Assembly (NCBI RefSeq): GCF_000368865.1
Contig: NZ_KB849727.1
Span: forward strand, 124,001 to 188,000
Direction of reading: 5' to 3'
DNA from: Acinetobacter bouvetii DSM 14964 = CIP 107468
Lineage (GTDB): Bacteria > Pseudomonadota > Gammaproteobacteria > Pseudomonadales > Moraxellaceae
Length of the DNA: 64,000 nucleotides
Position numbers and translations under genes: made by a program. Below, one piece after another: positions 55,468 to 64,000 of this stretch; position 1 is the first letter of the stretch, and each line of letters begins with the position of its first letter. Below the pieces are notes generated by a model. The model had not been told where the DNA came from and made no database searches. It saw only the letters and a program-made list of their open reading frames with translations.

Positions 55468-56391
55468 ATGGAACTCAGGCACCTTCGCTATTACGTAGCT
55501 GTCGTAGAAGAGCAAAGTTTTACTAAAGCGGCAGAAAAACTTTTTATCGCCCAGCCGCCTTTAAGCCGCCAGATACAGAATCTTGAAGCAGAACTGGGCA
55601 CTCAACTCTTTGAACGCGGCAGCCGCCCTTTAAAGACCACAGAAGCAGGCTATTTTTTCTATCAGCATGCCGTTAAACTTTTGTCTAATGCCGAAGAAAT
55701 TAAAGCCATGACACAGCGCATTGGTTTGGTAGAGAAAACCGTCACCATGGGTTTTGTCGGTTCACTTTTATATGGACTGCTGCCTAAAATTGTTTATTTG
55801 TTCCGCCAGCAGCATCCATATTTAAAAATTGAATTGATTGAAATGAGTACAAAAGACCAAATTATCGCTTTAAAAGAAGGGCGCATAGATGTTGGTTTTG
55901 GGCGGCTTCGCATATCGGACCCAGCTGTTCGCCGGGTTCTTTTACGTGAAGAACCGCTTATGGTTGCTGTTCATGCAAGTCATCCCTTGGCTCAGCAAAA
56001 AGAACAACAAGAAGGAGTGTATTTAGCTGATATTGTTGATGAAAATCATTTTTTATATCCTAGCCATCCAAAACCTAATTTTTCAACACAGGTTCGGCAT
56101 CTATTTTCTGAACATGGATTAGACCCTAAAAACCTAAAAGAAGTGAGAGAAATCCAGCTGGCGCTGGGCCTTGTGGCAGCGGGTGAGGGGATTTGTATTG
56201 TGCCTGAAAGTGCAAGAACGATTCAGTTTCCGCATTTGCATTACATTCCAGTTTTAGACGATTCTGCTAAAAGTCCTATTTTTCTGGCTATCCGCTGTAT
56301 GGATGAGAGTGATCATATCCGGTCATTATTTGACTGCATCTATCAAGTTTATGATCTGGAAGCGATACAATATGACCGTGCTGTAATCTAA
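55468..56391 (+). CDS. benM: LysR-type activator BenM (CatM homologue)
   Basis: 307 residues. HTH at QSFTKAAEKLFIAQPPLSRQIQNLE and effector domain with FVGSLLYGLLPKIVYLFRQQHP. From memory of the A. baylyi paralogues, BenM has Arg160 and Tyr293 (benzoate pocket) and CatM has His160 and Phe293; here residue 160 is Arg and the aligned late position (QVY, residue 295) is Tyr, with VHASHPL and SHPKPNFST also BenM-like. So it probably responds to benzoate as well as muconate, although it lies next to catB as CatM does. Only one such regulator is in the cluster. Confidence 0.87.
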   Translation: MELRHLRYYVAVVEEQSFTKAAEKLFIAQPPLSRQIQNLEAELGTQLFERGSRPLKTTEAGYFFYQHAVKLLSNAEEIKAMTQRIGLVEKTVTMGFVGSLLYGLLPKIVYLFRQQHPYLKIELIEMSTKDQIIALKEGRIDVGFGRLRISDPAVRRVLLREEPLMVAVHASHPLAQQKEQQEGVYLADIVDENHFLYPSHPKPNFSTQVRHLFSEHGLDPKNLKEVREIQLALGLVAAGEGICIVPESARTIQFPHLHYIPVLDDSAKSPIFLAIRCMDESDHIRSLFDCIYQVYDLEAIQYDRAVI

Positions 56392-56506
56392 TGAAAATGC
56401 ATTCACCGCGGCTAGATATGGCGTACAAAAGAAAATAGAAAATGCCCGGAAAAAAGATTTTCTGTCTCAAATAAAACGTGAAAAATACAATATAAATAAG
56501 CAAATG

Positions 56507-56542
56507 GCGAATTTAAGATTAAAGTCTTAAATTCGCTTTTTT
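56507..56542 (+). terminator. Terminator after the BenM gene
   Basis: GCGAATTTAAGA and TCTTAAATTCGC form a perfect 12-bp stem with a 6-base loop, followed by six T. Confidence 0.95.
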
Positions 56543-56762
56543 ATGGGTTATTCACAACAGTATAGAAGTGAAATCGGTAATATTTTCACCATTCTAATAA
56601 ATCAATTTTTGAATAAACTAGAAATAACACACTGTTTTATTGTAAATAATTTTTTAATCCGACTAAAAAGGTATAAATGTAGAGCTAATCGGTTTTGGAC
56701 ATAAAAAAACCTTTGCTTCATTGTTTGCGCTAACAAGGAACATCGCAAGCAGGAGGCGAGCA

Positions 56763-58136
56763 GTGAATACTCAACAGATAAATATCAATTCAGTTATTGA
56801 TGAAGCAAAATTTACACCTTTCCATTGGGGCGTTTTAATTTGGTGCCTCATAATTATCATTTTTGACGGTTATGATCTTGTTATTTATGGCGTGGCCTTG
56901 CCGCTGCTGATGCAGGAGTGGGCGCTCTCTGCCGTTCAGGCCGGCATGCTGGCCAGTACTGCGCTTTTCGGCATGATGTTTGGCGCAATGTCCTTTGGCA
57001 CATTGTCAGATAAATTGGGCCGTAAAAAAACCATTATGATTTGCGTGGCTATTTTTAGCGGCTTTACCTTTTTAGGCGCATTTGCCACCAATCCTATCGA
57101 ATTCGGCATTTTGCGCTTCCTTGCCGGTTTAGGCATCGGCGGCGTGATGCCGAACGTCGTAGCCTTAATGACAGAATACGCGCCGAAACGCATCCGCAGC
57201 ACGTTGGTTGCGCTGATGTTCAGCGGCTATGCCATTGGCGGAATGACTTCAGCATTGCTTGGCGCTTGGCTAGTGGCGGATTATGGCTGGAAAATCATGT
57301 TTTATATTGCGGGTATTCCATTCATTGCTTTGCCGCTGATTTGGAAATTTTTGCCTGAATCTTTGATGTTTTTGACCCAAAAAGGAGATACAGAAAAAGT
57401 CCGCAGCATCGTACAAAAAATCTCACCTGAACAGCCTGTTTCAGCAGTTGCTGAATTCAGCTTGAATGAGCCGTCAGCTGGTGATGAAGCGCCATTAAAA
57501 GCTTTATTTCAGCAAGGGCGCACCTTCAGTACAGTCATGTTCTGGATTGCATTCTTCATGTGCTTGCTGATGGTCTATGCGCTCGGCAGCTGGCTGCCAA
57601 AACTGATGATTCAGGCTGGATATTCGCTCGGCGCAAGCATGCTGTTCTTATTTGCATTGAACATTGGCGGCATGGTAGGCGCAATTGGCGGCGGCGTATT
57701 GGCAGATAAGTTTCATTTAAAGCCTGTTCTGAGCATTATGTTTACCGTAGGCGCGTTGGCGCTGATTATGCTCGGCTTTAACAGTCCGCAAGCCGTCCTG
57801 TATGCCTTAATTGCGGTTGCTGGCGCAGCAACGATTGGTTCTCAAATTTTGCTTTATACCTTTGTCGCGCAATTTTATCCTGCAGCCGTCCGTTCTACAG
57901 GCATGGGCTGGGCATCAGGCATAGGCCGTATTGGCGCTATTGTCGGTCCCGTGTTGACTGGCGCATTGCTGACGCTTGAATTGCCGCATCAAATGAACTT
58001 TCTGGCAATTGCCATTCCAGGCGCTATCGCTGCCTTGGCGGTCTTCTTGGTTAATTTAAAAGCGTCTGTAGAAGGATCAAAAGAGCAGCAGGCTGTACCA
58101 GTAAAAAGCCCTGTGATCAAAAGCGCTGCAAATTAA
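56763..58136 (+). CDS. benK: Benzoate MFS transporter BenK
   Basis: 457 residues from a GTG at 56763 with a perfect AGGAGG six bases upstream; the frame to 56721 adds 14 residues and starts with TTG, so it is rejected. Twelve helices; FDGYDLVIYGVALP (AAHS motif in helix 1), SDKLGRKKT between helices 2 and 3. It imports benzoate with protons. It sits behind the BenM terminator, so it must have its own promoter; I saw no clear ATAC-N7-GTAT site there. Confidence 0.93.
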   Translation: MNTQQININSVIDEAKFTPFHWGVLIWCLIIIIFDGYDLVIYGVALPLLMQEWALSAVQAGMLASTALFGMMFGAMSFGTLSDKLGRKKTIMICVAIFSGFTFLGAFATNPIEFGILRFLAGLGIGGVMPNVVALMTEYAPKRIRSTLVALMFSGYAIGGMTSALLGAWLVADYGWKIMFYIAGIPFIALPLIWKFLPESLMFLTQKGDTEKVRSIVQKISPEQPVSAVAEFSLNEPSAGDEAPLKALFQQGRTFSTVMFWIAFFMCLLMVYALGSWLPKLMIQAGYSLGASMLFLFALNIGGMVGAIGGGVLADKFHLKPVLSIMFTVGALALIMLGFNSPQAVLYALIAVAGAATIGSQILLYTFVAQFYPAAVRSTGMGWASGIGRIGAIVGPVLTGALLTLELPHQMNFLAIAIPGAIAALAVFLVNLKASVEGSKEQQAVPVKSPVIKSAAN

Positions 58137-58181
58137 TAATCCATAAATCAATCTTCTTAATTTTTAAAACAACTTCCTCAG

Positions 58182-58203
58182 CCCTTATGCATGCGCATAA
58201 GGG
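58182..58203 (+). other. Hairpin between benK and the porin gene
   Basis: CCCTTATGC and GCATAAGGG form a perfect 9-bp stem with an ATGC loop, without a T-run. It could reduce expression of the porin relative to benK. Confidence 0.5.
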
Positions 58204-58266
58204 TTCAAGGATCACTGTGTCAAAACACTGTAAAAAAGGAATGGGCTTTGTCCCAAAGAGGTCAGG

Positions 58267-59574
58267 ATGAACACTCAATTTTTTAACTTTATGCTTAAAC
58301 CTTTAACATTGGCATGTGCAATTGCATTGCCTGTTGCAACGCATGCGGCGCCTGCAACAGAAGCAGAAGTGGAACACCTGCGTGCAGAAGTTAAAGCGCT
58401 GAAAGCCATGATGCAGCAATATGCGCAGCAGCAGAATTCATTAAGCAATCATTTGACAGAAATAAAAGCTAAGTCTGCAACCATGGCTGCGCCATCGCCG
58501 GCACCTGTTGCTAAAGCTGAAGGTTTAAGCCTGAAAACCAAAGGCGGCGCAGAATTCAGCGTATATGGCAATGTGCGTGCAGATGCGTTATATCAGGCCG
58601 AAGGCGGCAGTGCAGCGCGTTTATACAACCAAATTAGTACGGTTCCGCTGGAAGGCAGCGGTGAAAGTTCAGACCGTTTAAAAGCGTCTATGGCCGCTAC
58701 ACGTTTGGGCTTAGATTTTAAAACCGCAACGCAGGCTGGAGATGTCGGCGGAAAAATTGAAGTCGACTTTTTAGGCGCAAATGACAGCTTGCGCATTCGC
58801 CATGCATATTTGACCTATGGTGATTGGCTGGTGGGTCAGACATGGTCGAACTTCGCCGTGCCAGATTACATGCCGGAAACGATTGATGCCCTGGGTTATG
58901 TCGGCGGCGCAGTGAAACGTACACCGCAAGTGCGCTATAGCTATAAATTTGACCCTGCAACCAATTTGGTTATTGCTGCAGAAGATTCTAAAGACGATAG
59001 CTCGAATATGCGTTTGCCCGCTTTAACTGCGAGTTTAAATCATAAATTCAGTGATACCCTGATGGTGAGTGCGCGCGCCATGGGCACAGAAAAGAAAACC
59101 GATGCAGATTCTGAAACTGCGTGGGGCGTGGGACTCGGTGCCAAGTTAGACTTAACAGATCAAACCTTCTTAAAAGCTGATTATTATCATGTGAAAGGTG
59201 ACAGCAGCTTTGTGTCATGGACTAACCAAGGTTTTGTAACCAATGCCAATAAGGACATTATCGCAAGCAATGAATTTGACTCAATTACACTCGGTATTAC
59301 GCAGCAGTTTAATCCGCAGTGGCGCGGTACTTTGGGCTATGGTTACATGAAGGCAGATAACAATGATGACTATATCAATGCATTTGCAGATAAAACAAAA
59401 ATCAATAAAGCGCTGTGGCAAGCGTGGGCCAATGTGTTTTATAGTCCAGTCAAACCCATCAGCCTAGGGCTTGAATATGTTTATGGTGAGCGTGAAGCTT
59501 TTGGCGCAGCGCCGAACGGCAGCACAAAAGGTGAAGACAACCGTATCAATGCTGTGGCGATGTATAATTTCTAA
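58267..59574 (+). CDS. benP: DcaP-like outer-membrane porin (BenP)
   Basis: 435 residues. Signal peptide to about residue 27 (ALPVATHAA), then a periplasmic coiled coil (EVEHLRAEVKALKAMMQQYAQQQNSLSNHL), then about 350 residues of beta-barrel with alternating aromatic strands and a C-terminal Phe (AVAMYNF). This matches the DcaP family of trimeric Acinetobacter porins. Position behind benK suggests diffusion of benzoate through the outer membrane, as proposed for BenP. Confidence 0.9.
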   Translation: MNTQFFNFMLKPLTLACAIALPVATHAAPATEAEVEHLRAEVKALKAMMQQYAQQQNSLSNHLTEIKAKSATMAAPSPAPVAKAEGLSLKTKGGAEFSVYGNVRADALYQAEGGSAARLYNQISTVPLEGSGESSDRLKASMAATRLGLDFKTATQAGDVGGKIEVDFLGANDSLRIRHAYLTYGDWLVGQTWSNFAVPDYMPETIDALGYVGGAVKRTPQVRYSYKFDPATNLVIAAEDSKDDSSNMRLPALTASLNHKFSDTLMVSARAMGTEKKTDADSETAWGVGLGAKLDLTDQTFLKADYYHVKGDSSFVSWTNQGFVTNANKDIIASNEFDSITLGITQQFNPQWRGTLGYGYMKADNNDDYINAFADKTKINKALWQAWANVFYSPVKPISLGLEYVYGEREAFGAAPNGSTKGEDNRINAVAMYNF

Positions 59575-59603
59575 GACTTTCTTTGCTTAAAAGTAAGGGA
59601 AAT

Positions 59604-59643
59604 AAAAGCCTGAGACATTGCATGATGTACTACTCAGGCTTTT
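59604..59643 (+). terminator. Terminator after the porin gene
   Basis: AAAAGCCTGAG and CTCAGGCTTTT form a perfect 11-bp stem with an 18-base loop. Confidence 0.88.
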
Positions 59644-59694
59644 AGCTTTAAAAAATGTTCTAAGTGCCATATTCAGCAAAGATATATGTACTCA

Positions 59695-60330
59695 TTACGC
59701 GCTTTGATGCAAAAGAATAAAATTACCGGCCTGTGTTAAAGCCTGCAAAGATAAATTCAGAGCATCCAAAGCTCTGATGTAATGACAATGTCATCTGCAG
59801 TGCATGACACGCCTTGCAGAATATAGCGGCTGGCAATCAATTTCCGCAGCGACAAGTTGCCGGGCGGCATATTATCGCCGTTTAAATAACTGTTTTTGCG
59901 TTTTGCGTGCTGTGCCAGCAGCTGTATGAATTTCTGATTATAAAGCAGTTCTGAATTAGGAAATGCAGAGCCAAAAGGCGCAATTTCTGCAGCTTGTATC
60001 GACTTTAAATAATGAAACACCACTGAGTTAATCTGAACATTCTTTTTTAAGCGGACTTCTGGATTTTTATCTTTTAATGCGGTTTCAGCAGCATTGAACT
60101 GCTATGGGGGCAACATAAAACCCGGATTTATTTTTAGCATAAACCAGCCCTTGCACTTCCAAAGACTGATAGGCATTCAATACGATAATCAGGCTGAGTC
60201 CAGACAACTGTGTCTGTTCCTGCAAAGAAGGCAGTGTCTTATACGCTTGCCAGACACCATTTTCGATCATTTGGCGCAAATGCTGCCCCAGCATCTCAGA
60301 TTTATACATTGCTTGACCGCTTGCATACAA
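59695..60330 (-). pseudogene. MocR/PdxR-type regulator, twice frameshifted and truncated
   Basis: The first part (60330-60085) is a GntR HTH (LQEQTQLSGLSLIIVLNAYQSLEVQGLVYAKNKSGFYVAP) that stops early. A second frame continues FNAAETALKDKNPEV ... SVVFHYLK and then PFGSAFPNSELLYN, NLSLRKLIASRYILQGVSC and DIVITS, the start of an aminotransferase-like domain. At about 59772 one G is missing: restoring it gives GALDALNLSLQALTQAGNFILLHQSA before a stop at 59695. So there are two frameshifts (about 60100 and 59772) and the C-terminal 250 residues are lost. It cannot be a working MocR. Confidence 0.85.
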
Positions 60331-60427
60331 CTGTATCTATATATCGATTCATTACACTATAAGCAGTAGCAAAGTTATAACAGTTTCTTATGCATAGAAC
60401 CTATCTGTTATATTTTTTCAGTCTATT

Positions 60428-60443
60428 TCTGTGTCTACACAGA
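60428..60443. promoter_or_regulatory. Palindrome upstream of the small membrane protein gene
   Basis: TCTGTGT-CT-ACACAGA is a 7-bp-arm perfect palindrome about 60 bp upstream of the 57-residue gene. An operator role is only suggested. Confidence 0.35.
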
Positions 60444-60499
60444 CATCTATCTCTTTTTCATAATGTACATAGCGCATAAACAGCAAATAGGTGATTGTG

Positions 60500-60673
60500 A
60501 TGAAAGATTCGATGAAAAACGAAGAGCAGGCAAGAAAAGCGCCGCAGTACGCTGATAGCGGTCTTTCTGATAAAGCCTTTAAAAACATGATTATCTGGTT
60601 TTCAATCTATGCAGGTCTGTTTTGCATTGGGGTCATTGTTGCCATCAATGCAGATCAAATTAATATGGGTTAA
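60500..60673 (+). CDS. Small single-pass membrane protein, unknown function
   Basis: 57 residues from the ATG at 60500 with AGGTGA upstream; a GTG at 60491 adds three. Polar, lysine/glutamate-rich N-terminus, then one transmembrane segment (NMIIWFSIYAGLFCIGVIVAI) and a short tail. I do not recognise a family. A terminator follows at 60737, which supports it being a real transcription unit. Confidence 0.6.
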   Translation: MKDSMKNEEQARKAPQYADSGLSDKAFKNMIIWFSIYAGLFCIGVIVAINADQINMG

Positions 60674-60736
60674 AACGCCGTACTGAGTTTTATGATCGGT
60701 ATTGAAATCAGTTTAAAATATGAATCAGAGCATCTT

Positions 60737-60772
60737 AAAAGCCGTCCAGCCTGCAGCTGAATGGCTTTTTTA
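60737..60772 (+). terminator. Terminator after the small membrane protein gene
   Basis: AAAAGCCGTCCAGC pairs imperfectly with GCTGAATGGCTTTTTT, ending in a T-run. The remaining stretch to 61017 shows only the ribosome site of the ligase gene. Confidence 0.7.
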
Positions 60773-61017
60773 TTTGTTTAGAATAATCATAATTTAAGCA
60801 TCACTTCGTTTTCTCATTCGCCAATGAATTGCCTAATAAAAAACGAATTTTGCAGTCTAAAGAAAACAGTAGTCAAAGCTGGATTTCTGGGTTAAAACAA
60901 TTGGACAGGCTTGATGTATGCAGGATTTATACATCGCATAAGTTTAATGAGCTTATAAAAATTACGGCAGAGACGCCGTTTTGGCATAAAAATGGATAAA
61001 AGCATAAGGAGTATAGG

Positions 61018-62646
61018 ATGCTTGGCAATATGATGTTTCAGCCTTTATTGATCAGCAGCATGATTGAGCATGCGGGGCGCTATCACTCAGATACTTTGAT
61101 TATTTCTAAAAATACTGATTTAAGCATCACCGAAACCAATTGGGGTAAAGTTCGGAATAATTCTAAACGCTTTGCGAATGTTTTAAACAGCCTAGGCGCA
61201 AAGCTGGGCGACCGCATAGCCACAATTGCATGGAACAATCATCGTCATTTAGAATCTTGGTATGCCATTTCGGGCAGCGGCATGGTCTGCCACACCATTA
61301 ACCCAAGGTTATTTCCAGAGCAGCTGGTGTTTATCATTAATGATGCAAATGACAAAGTCATTTTATTTGATAAGACCTTTTTACCGCTGATTAAAGCAGT
61401 GAAACCCATGCTGAAAAGCGTAGAGCACTTTATTTGTCTGGATGCGCCTGATGCTGCCGTTAAGGAACAGGTGCCTGATGTTCAATTTTATGATGATTTG
61501 ATTGCGCAGCACTCTGAACAATTTGCATGGCCTGAATTTGATGAACTGACAGCAAGCTCTTTGTGCTATACCTCGGGAACAACAGGCAACCCGAAAGGGG
61601 TGCTGTACAGCCACCGTTCTACAGTTTTGCACAGCTATGGCATTTGCATGCCAGATTCGCTGAATATCTCTGCACGCGATATTATGCTGCCTGTTGTGCC
61701 TATGTTTCATGTCAATGCATGGGGTACGCCATATGCTGCAGCAATGGTGGGATGCACTATGGTATTGCCAGGGCCGGGATTAGACGGCGTGAGCCTGGCA
61801 AACATGATTGATACCTATAAGGTTTCTGTGGCTTTAGGTGTTCCAACCATTTGGCAAGGGCTGATTAATGCCGCCCAGCAGTCGGGAACCAAGCTGGAAA
61901 GCCTGAAACGCAATGTTGTCGGGGGCTCGGCTTGCCCGCCAGCCATGATGAAAGTGTTTAAAGAGCAATTTGATTGTGAAACCATTCATGCATGGGGCAT
62001 GACAGAAACCAGTCCTTTGGGCACGTCTTGCCAGTTTAAAGCGAAGCATCAGCATTTAAGCGATGAAGAAAAGCTGCAAATCCGTTTATCGCAAGGCCGT
62101 CCGCCGTTTGGTGTAGACCTGCGTATTACGGATGAAGAAAAAAGCACACATGAGATTGAGCGCGATGGGAAGACCTCAGGCAATCTTCAAATTAAAGGGC
62201 ATTGGATTATCCAGAATTACTTCGGCAAAGCCGAATCGGCATTAACCGCGGACGGCTGGTTTGATACCGGCGATATTGCCACTTTAAATGAAGACGGCTA
62301 TTTGAAAATCAGTGACCGTTCCAAAGATTTAATTAAATCCGGCGGTGAATGGATTTCTTCAGTCGAACTGGAAAATATGGCGATGGGCCATCCTAAAATT
62401 GCCATGGCAGCAGTAATTGCTGCAATACATCCTAAATGGGATGAACGTCCAGTGCTGATTGCGATTAAAAAACCAGATGCTGACTTATCTGAAATAGAAA
62501 TTTTAGGTTACTACGCAGATAAAGTGGCGAAATGGCAAATTCCAGATAAAGTCATTTTTGTGGACAGCATTCCTTTAAGCGGCACAGGAAAAATGCTGAA
62601 AAAAGATTTGCGTGAACAATATGGAAACGTGCTGCTGAACAGCTGA
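61018..62646 (+). CDS. Fatty-acid/acyl-CoA ligase (AMP-binding family)
   Basis: 542 residues. Signature LCYTSGTTGNPKGVLYSHRS (about residues 182-201), AWGMTETSPLG, GWFDTGDIATLNEDGYLKI and the C-terminal catalytic lysine in LSGTGKMLKK. The pattern MFHVNAWGTPYAA is close to AlkK-like medium-chain fatty-acid CoA ligases. It makes acyl-CoA from a free acid with ATP; chain length cannot be fixed. AAGGAG precedes the ATG. Single gene, ended by a terminator. Confidence 0.92.
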   Translation: MLGNMMFQPLLISSMIEHAGRYHSDTLIISKNTDLSITETNWGKVRNNSKRFANVLNSLGAKLGDRIATIAWNNHRHLESWYAISGSGMVCHTINPRLFPEQLVFIINDANDKVILFDKTFLPLIKAVKPMLKSVEHFICLDAPDAAVKEQVPDVQFYDDLIAQHSEQFAWPEFDELTASSLCYTSGTTGNPKGVLYSHRSTVLHSYGICMPDSLNISARDIMLPVVPMFHVNAWGTPYAAAMVGCTMVLPGPGLDGVSLANMIDTYKVSVALGVPTIWQGLINAAQQSGTKLESLKRNVVGGSACPPAMMKVFKEQFDCETIHAWGMTETSPLGTSCQFKAKHQHLSDEEKLQIRLSQGRPPFGVDLRITDEEKSTHEIERDGKTSGNLQIKGHWIIQNYFGKAESALTADGWFDTGDIATLNEDGYLKISDRSKDLIKSGGEWISSVELENMAMGHPKIAMAAVIAAIHPKWDERPVLIAIKKPDADLSEIEILGYYADKVAKWQIPDKVIFVDSIPLSGTGKMLKKDLREQYGNVLLNS

Positions 62647-62683
62647 TCTCTCTGGCGAAAATTAAATGACGCATCTGCAAAAG

Positions 62684-62708
62684 CCCAATCTAAACAGATT
62701 GGGTTTTT
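62684..62708 (+). terminator. Terminator after the acyl-CoA ligase gene
   Basis: CCCAATCT and AGATTGGG form an 8-bp stem with a four-base loop, followed by five T. Confidence 0.92.
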
Positions 62709-62863
62709 ACTTAAAAGAAGGCGGAGCCATCACACATATAAAAAATCCTTCGCAGAAACATAAAAAAGTTCAAAGGGTTAATCGTGGCGGTTTCCTCGTA
62801 ATTGCTGCTTAAACGGAGTAGATTAAGGATTCTTGCTTCAATTTTCTGCAGTTTAGGCACTTC

Positions 62864-63751
62864 ATGTTTTCTAGCTGGATTCTATTTACTTTGATGGCCG
62901 CTTTTATGCAGTCATGGCGTAATGCTTTTCAAAAGCAATTAAGCGCAACGGTTGATGTGTATGGCGTGACGCTCGCGCGGTTTCTATTTGGTTTTCCATT
63001 GGCTGTTTTGTATATCTTCTGGCTGTACCAATCGCATCCTATTCAGCTGCATGCCAGTTTTACCCCCATGTTTTGGGTGTATATTTTGATTGCAGGATGC
63101 AGTCAAATTTTGGCTACCATCTTGATGGTGATGCTCTTTAAGCAAAAGAATTATGCAGTGGGCGTGGGACTTGCAAAAAGTGAAGCCATTTTAGCGGCAT
63201 TAATCGGCGTCATGCTTTTGCAGGAGCATTTAAGCTTGCTTGGCTGGGCCGGGGTGGTGATTGGCGGCGCCGCGGTTTTCTTACTCAGTAAAGGGCATCA
63301 GCGGCAAAAGCTGTCTTTATCCACCTTAATGATCGGTGTTGGCAGCGGTTTAAGTTTTGCCATTACATCCCTTTTGGTTCGGGAAGCCAGCCTTGAATTA
63401 AGCGCTTTACCCTTTTTACACCGGGCGGCTTGGGTGCTGCTGTGTGTCATTGGTTTTCAATGCATCAGCCTGCTGCTTTATTTGGTCATATTCAGCAGGA
63501 AAACACTTAAAGCCATGTGGCAGCGGATTGGCCTAACCTTTAAAGTCAGTGTCTGCAGCTTTATGGCATCCTTGGGCTGGTTTAGCGCCATGAGCATGCA
63601 ATCGGTTGCGATTGTCAAAACATTAGGGCAGATTGAAGTTCTGTTCAGTTTATTAATTTCGGCGTATTTCTTTAAAGAAAAGCTGGCCCGCAGCGATCAT
63701 TGGGGGCTGTGTTTAGTGGTCATTGCCGCCATTATGGTGATTTGGGCATAA
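62864..63751 (+). CDS. DMT superfamily permease (EamA type)
   Basis: 295 residues with ten hydrophobic segments in two EamA repeats. The N-terminal half has VDVYGVTLARFLFGFPLAVLYI and the second half ends in VAIVKTLGQIEVLFSLLISAYFFKEK, the typical EamA motif. Inner-membrane transporter of a small metabolite, substrate unknown. No good ribosome site was seen before the ATG at 62864. Nothing clear follows in 63752-63942. Confidence 0.88.
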   Translation: MFSSWILFTLMAAFMQSWRNAFQKQLSATVDVYGVTLARFLFGFPLAVLYIFWLYQSHPIQLHASFTPMFWVYILIAGCSQILATILMVMLFKQKNYAVGVGLAKSEAILAALIGVMLLQEHLSLLGWAGVVIGGAAVFLLSKGHQRQKLSLSTLMIGVGSGLSFAITSLLVREASLELSALPFLHRAAWVLLCVIGFQCISLLLYLVIFSRKTLKAMWQRIGLTFKVSVCSFMASLGWFSAMSMQSVAIVKTLGQIEVLFSLLISAYFFKEKLARSDHWGLCLVVIAAIMVIWA

Positions 63752-63942
63752 GCAGGGAAAATGGTGCATTCAGCCGCTATTTTCTTGAAGCGCACCAATG
63801 GAGTACACAGGGCCAAAAAGGCAAAAACTGCTTCAAATAATGAAAATACAAGAGAGATAAATAATTTATCTCCATTTTTGCGCTGAGTAGATGTATTATT
63901 TCCCACAGAATATACTTTTATAGAAGAACTGCTGAGTACCGC

Positions 63943-64000
63943 ATGGCAACGAATCCTTATCAAAATTTTTATAGAAAATTCACCAAGAAAGTTTTAGATA
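63943..64000 (+). CDS. Possible start of a gene running off the window
   Basis: An ATG at 63943 opens a frame MATNPYQNFYRKFTKKVLD that reaches the window edge without a stop. There is no strong ribosome site, and 19 residues are too few to name a family. Listed because the frame is open and lies beyond the end of the previous gene. Confidence 0.3.
   Translation, partial: MATNPYQNFYRKFTKKVLD

Noticed and set aside
63697..63963. 88-residue minus-strand frame at the right end
   Set aside because: Overlaps the end of the DMT permease gene, has no ribosome site and no family motif.

Overview
The window looks like a chromosomal segment of an Acinetobacter species. The evidence is the mid-range G+C, the combined catechol/benzoate gene cluster with benK and a DcaP-like porin, the 3-oxoadipate genes duplicated into that cluster, and the overall protein style. 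It is a metabolic region rich in regulators. I saw no rRNA, tRNA, CRISPR array, intact insertion sequence or prophage.

Layout: 1-3.0 kb, the 5' part of an sstT-like symporter gene and a SulP anion permease. 3.2-4.9 kb, an ArsR-family repressor that looks like a persulfide sensor, facing cysK. 4.9-8.4 kb, a copper module (copA with three metal-binding domains, cueR, copZ) with two CueR-type promoters. 8.5-14.4 kb, a TetR regulator and an acyl-CoA dehydrogenase / thiolase / CoA-transferase group. 14.6-17 kb, a small lipoprotein, a HAD phosphatase and a LysR regulator. 17-37 kb, guanidine assimilation: a guanidine-I (ykkC) riboswitch heads two DUF1989 carboxyguanidine deiminase subunits and a urea/guanidine carboxylase. 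The allophanate hydrolase and a solute-binding lipoprotein lie 5.7 kb further on behind a NikR-like regulator. The permease and ATPase lie another 5 kb away on the opposite strand. Between these pieces sit an AT-rich HEPN gene, a decayed toxin-antitoxin pair, a lipase-like lipoprotein, a metallopeptidase, an MTHFR-like protein, QueH and an Rrf2/flavoprotein pair. 37-43.5 kb, a sirtuin and a LysR-controlled glutarate module (gcdH, MFS transporter, CoA-transferase). 44-60 kb, benzoate and catechol degradation, ordered catBCA-benABCDE-catIJFD on the minus strand, with a divergent BenM-like regulator, benK and a porin. 60-64 kb, a MocR-type pseudogene, a small membrane protein, an acyl-CoA ligase and a DMT permease.

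The most interesting signal is in the guanidine region. All three separated transcription units (carboxylase operon; NikR-like/allophanate hydrolase/binding protein; permease/ATPase) are preceded by a GG-N10-GC sigma-54 type promoter, and only the first also has the riboswitch. I infer a dispersed regulon: nitrogen control would act on all parts and guanidine sensing on the first. An SMR efflux gene of the Qac rather than the guanidinium-exporter subtype follows the ATPase. The NikR-like protein in the second unit has lost most of the nickel ligands.

The benzoate route is complete from uptake (BenP-like porin, BenK, BenE) through dioxygenation (BenABC, BenD), ortho cleavage (CatA, CatB, CatC) and the 3-oxoadipate branch (CatD, CatIJ, CatF) to succinyl-CoA and acetyl-CoA. 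The ben genes are nested inside a cat operon. Several intercistronic hairpins and REP-like repeats interrupt this long unit.
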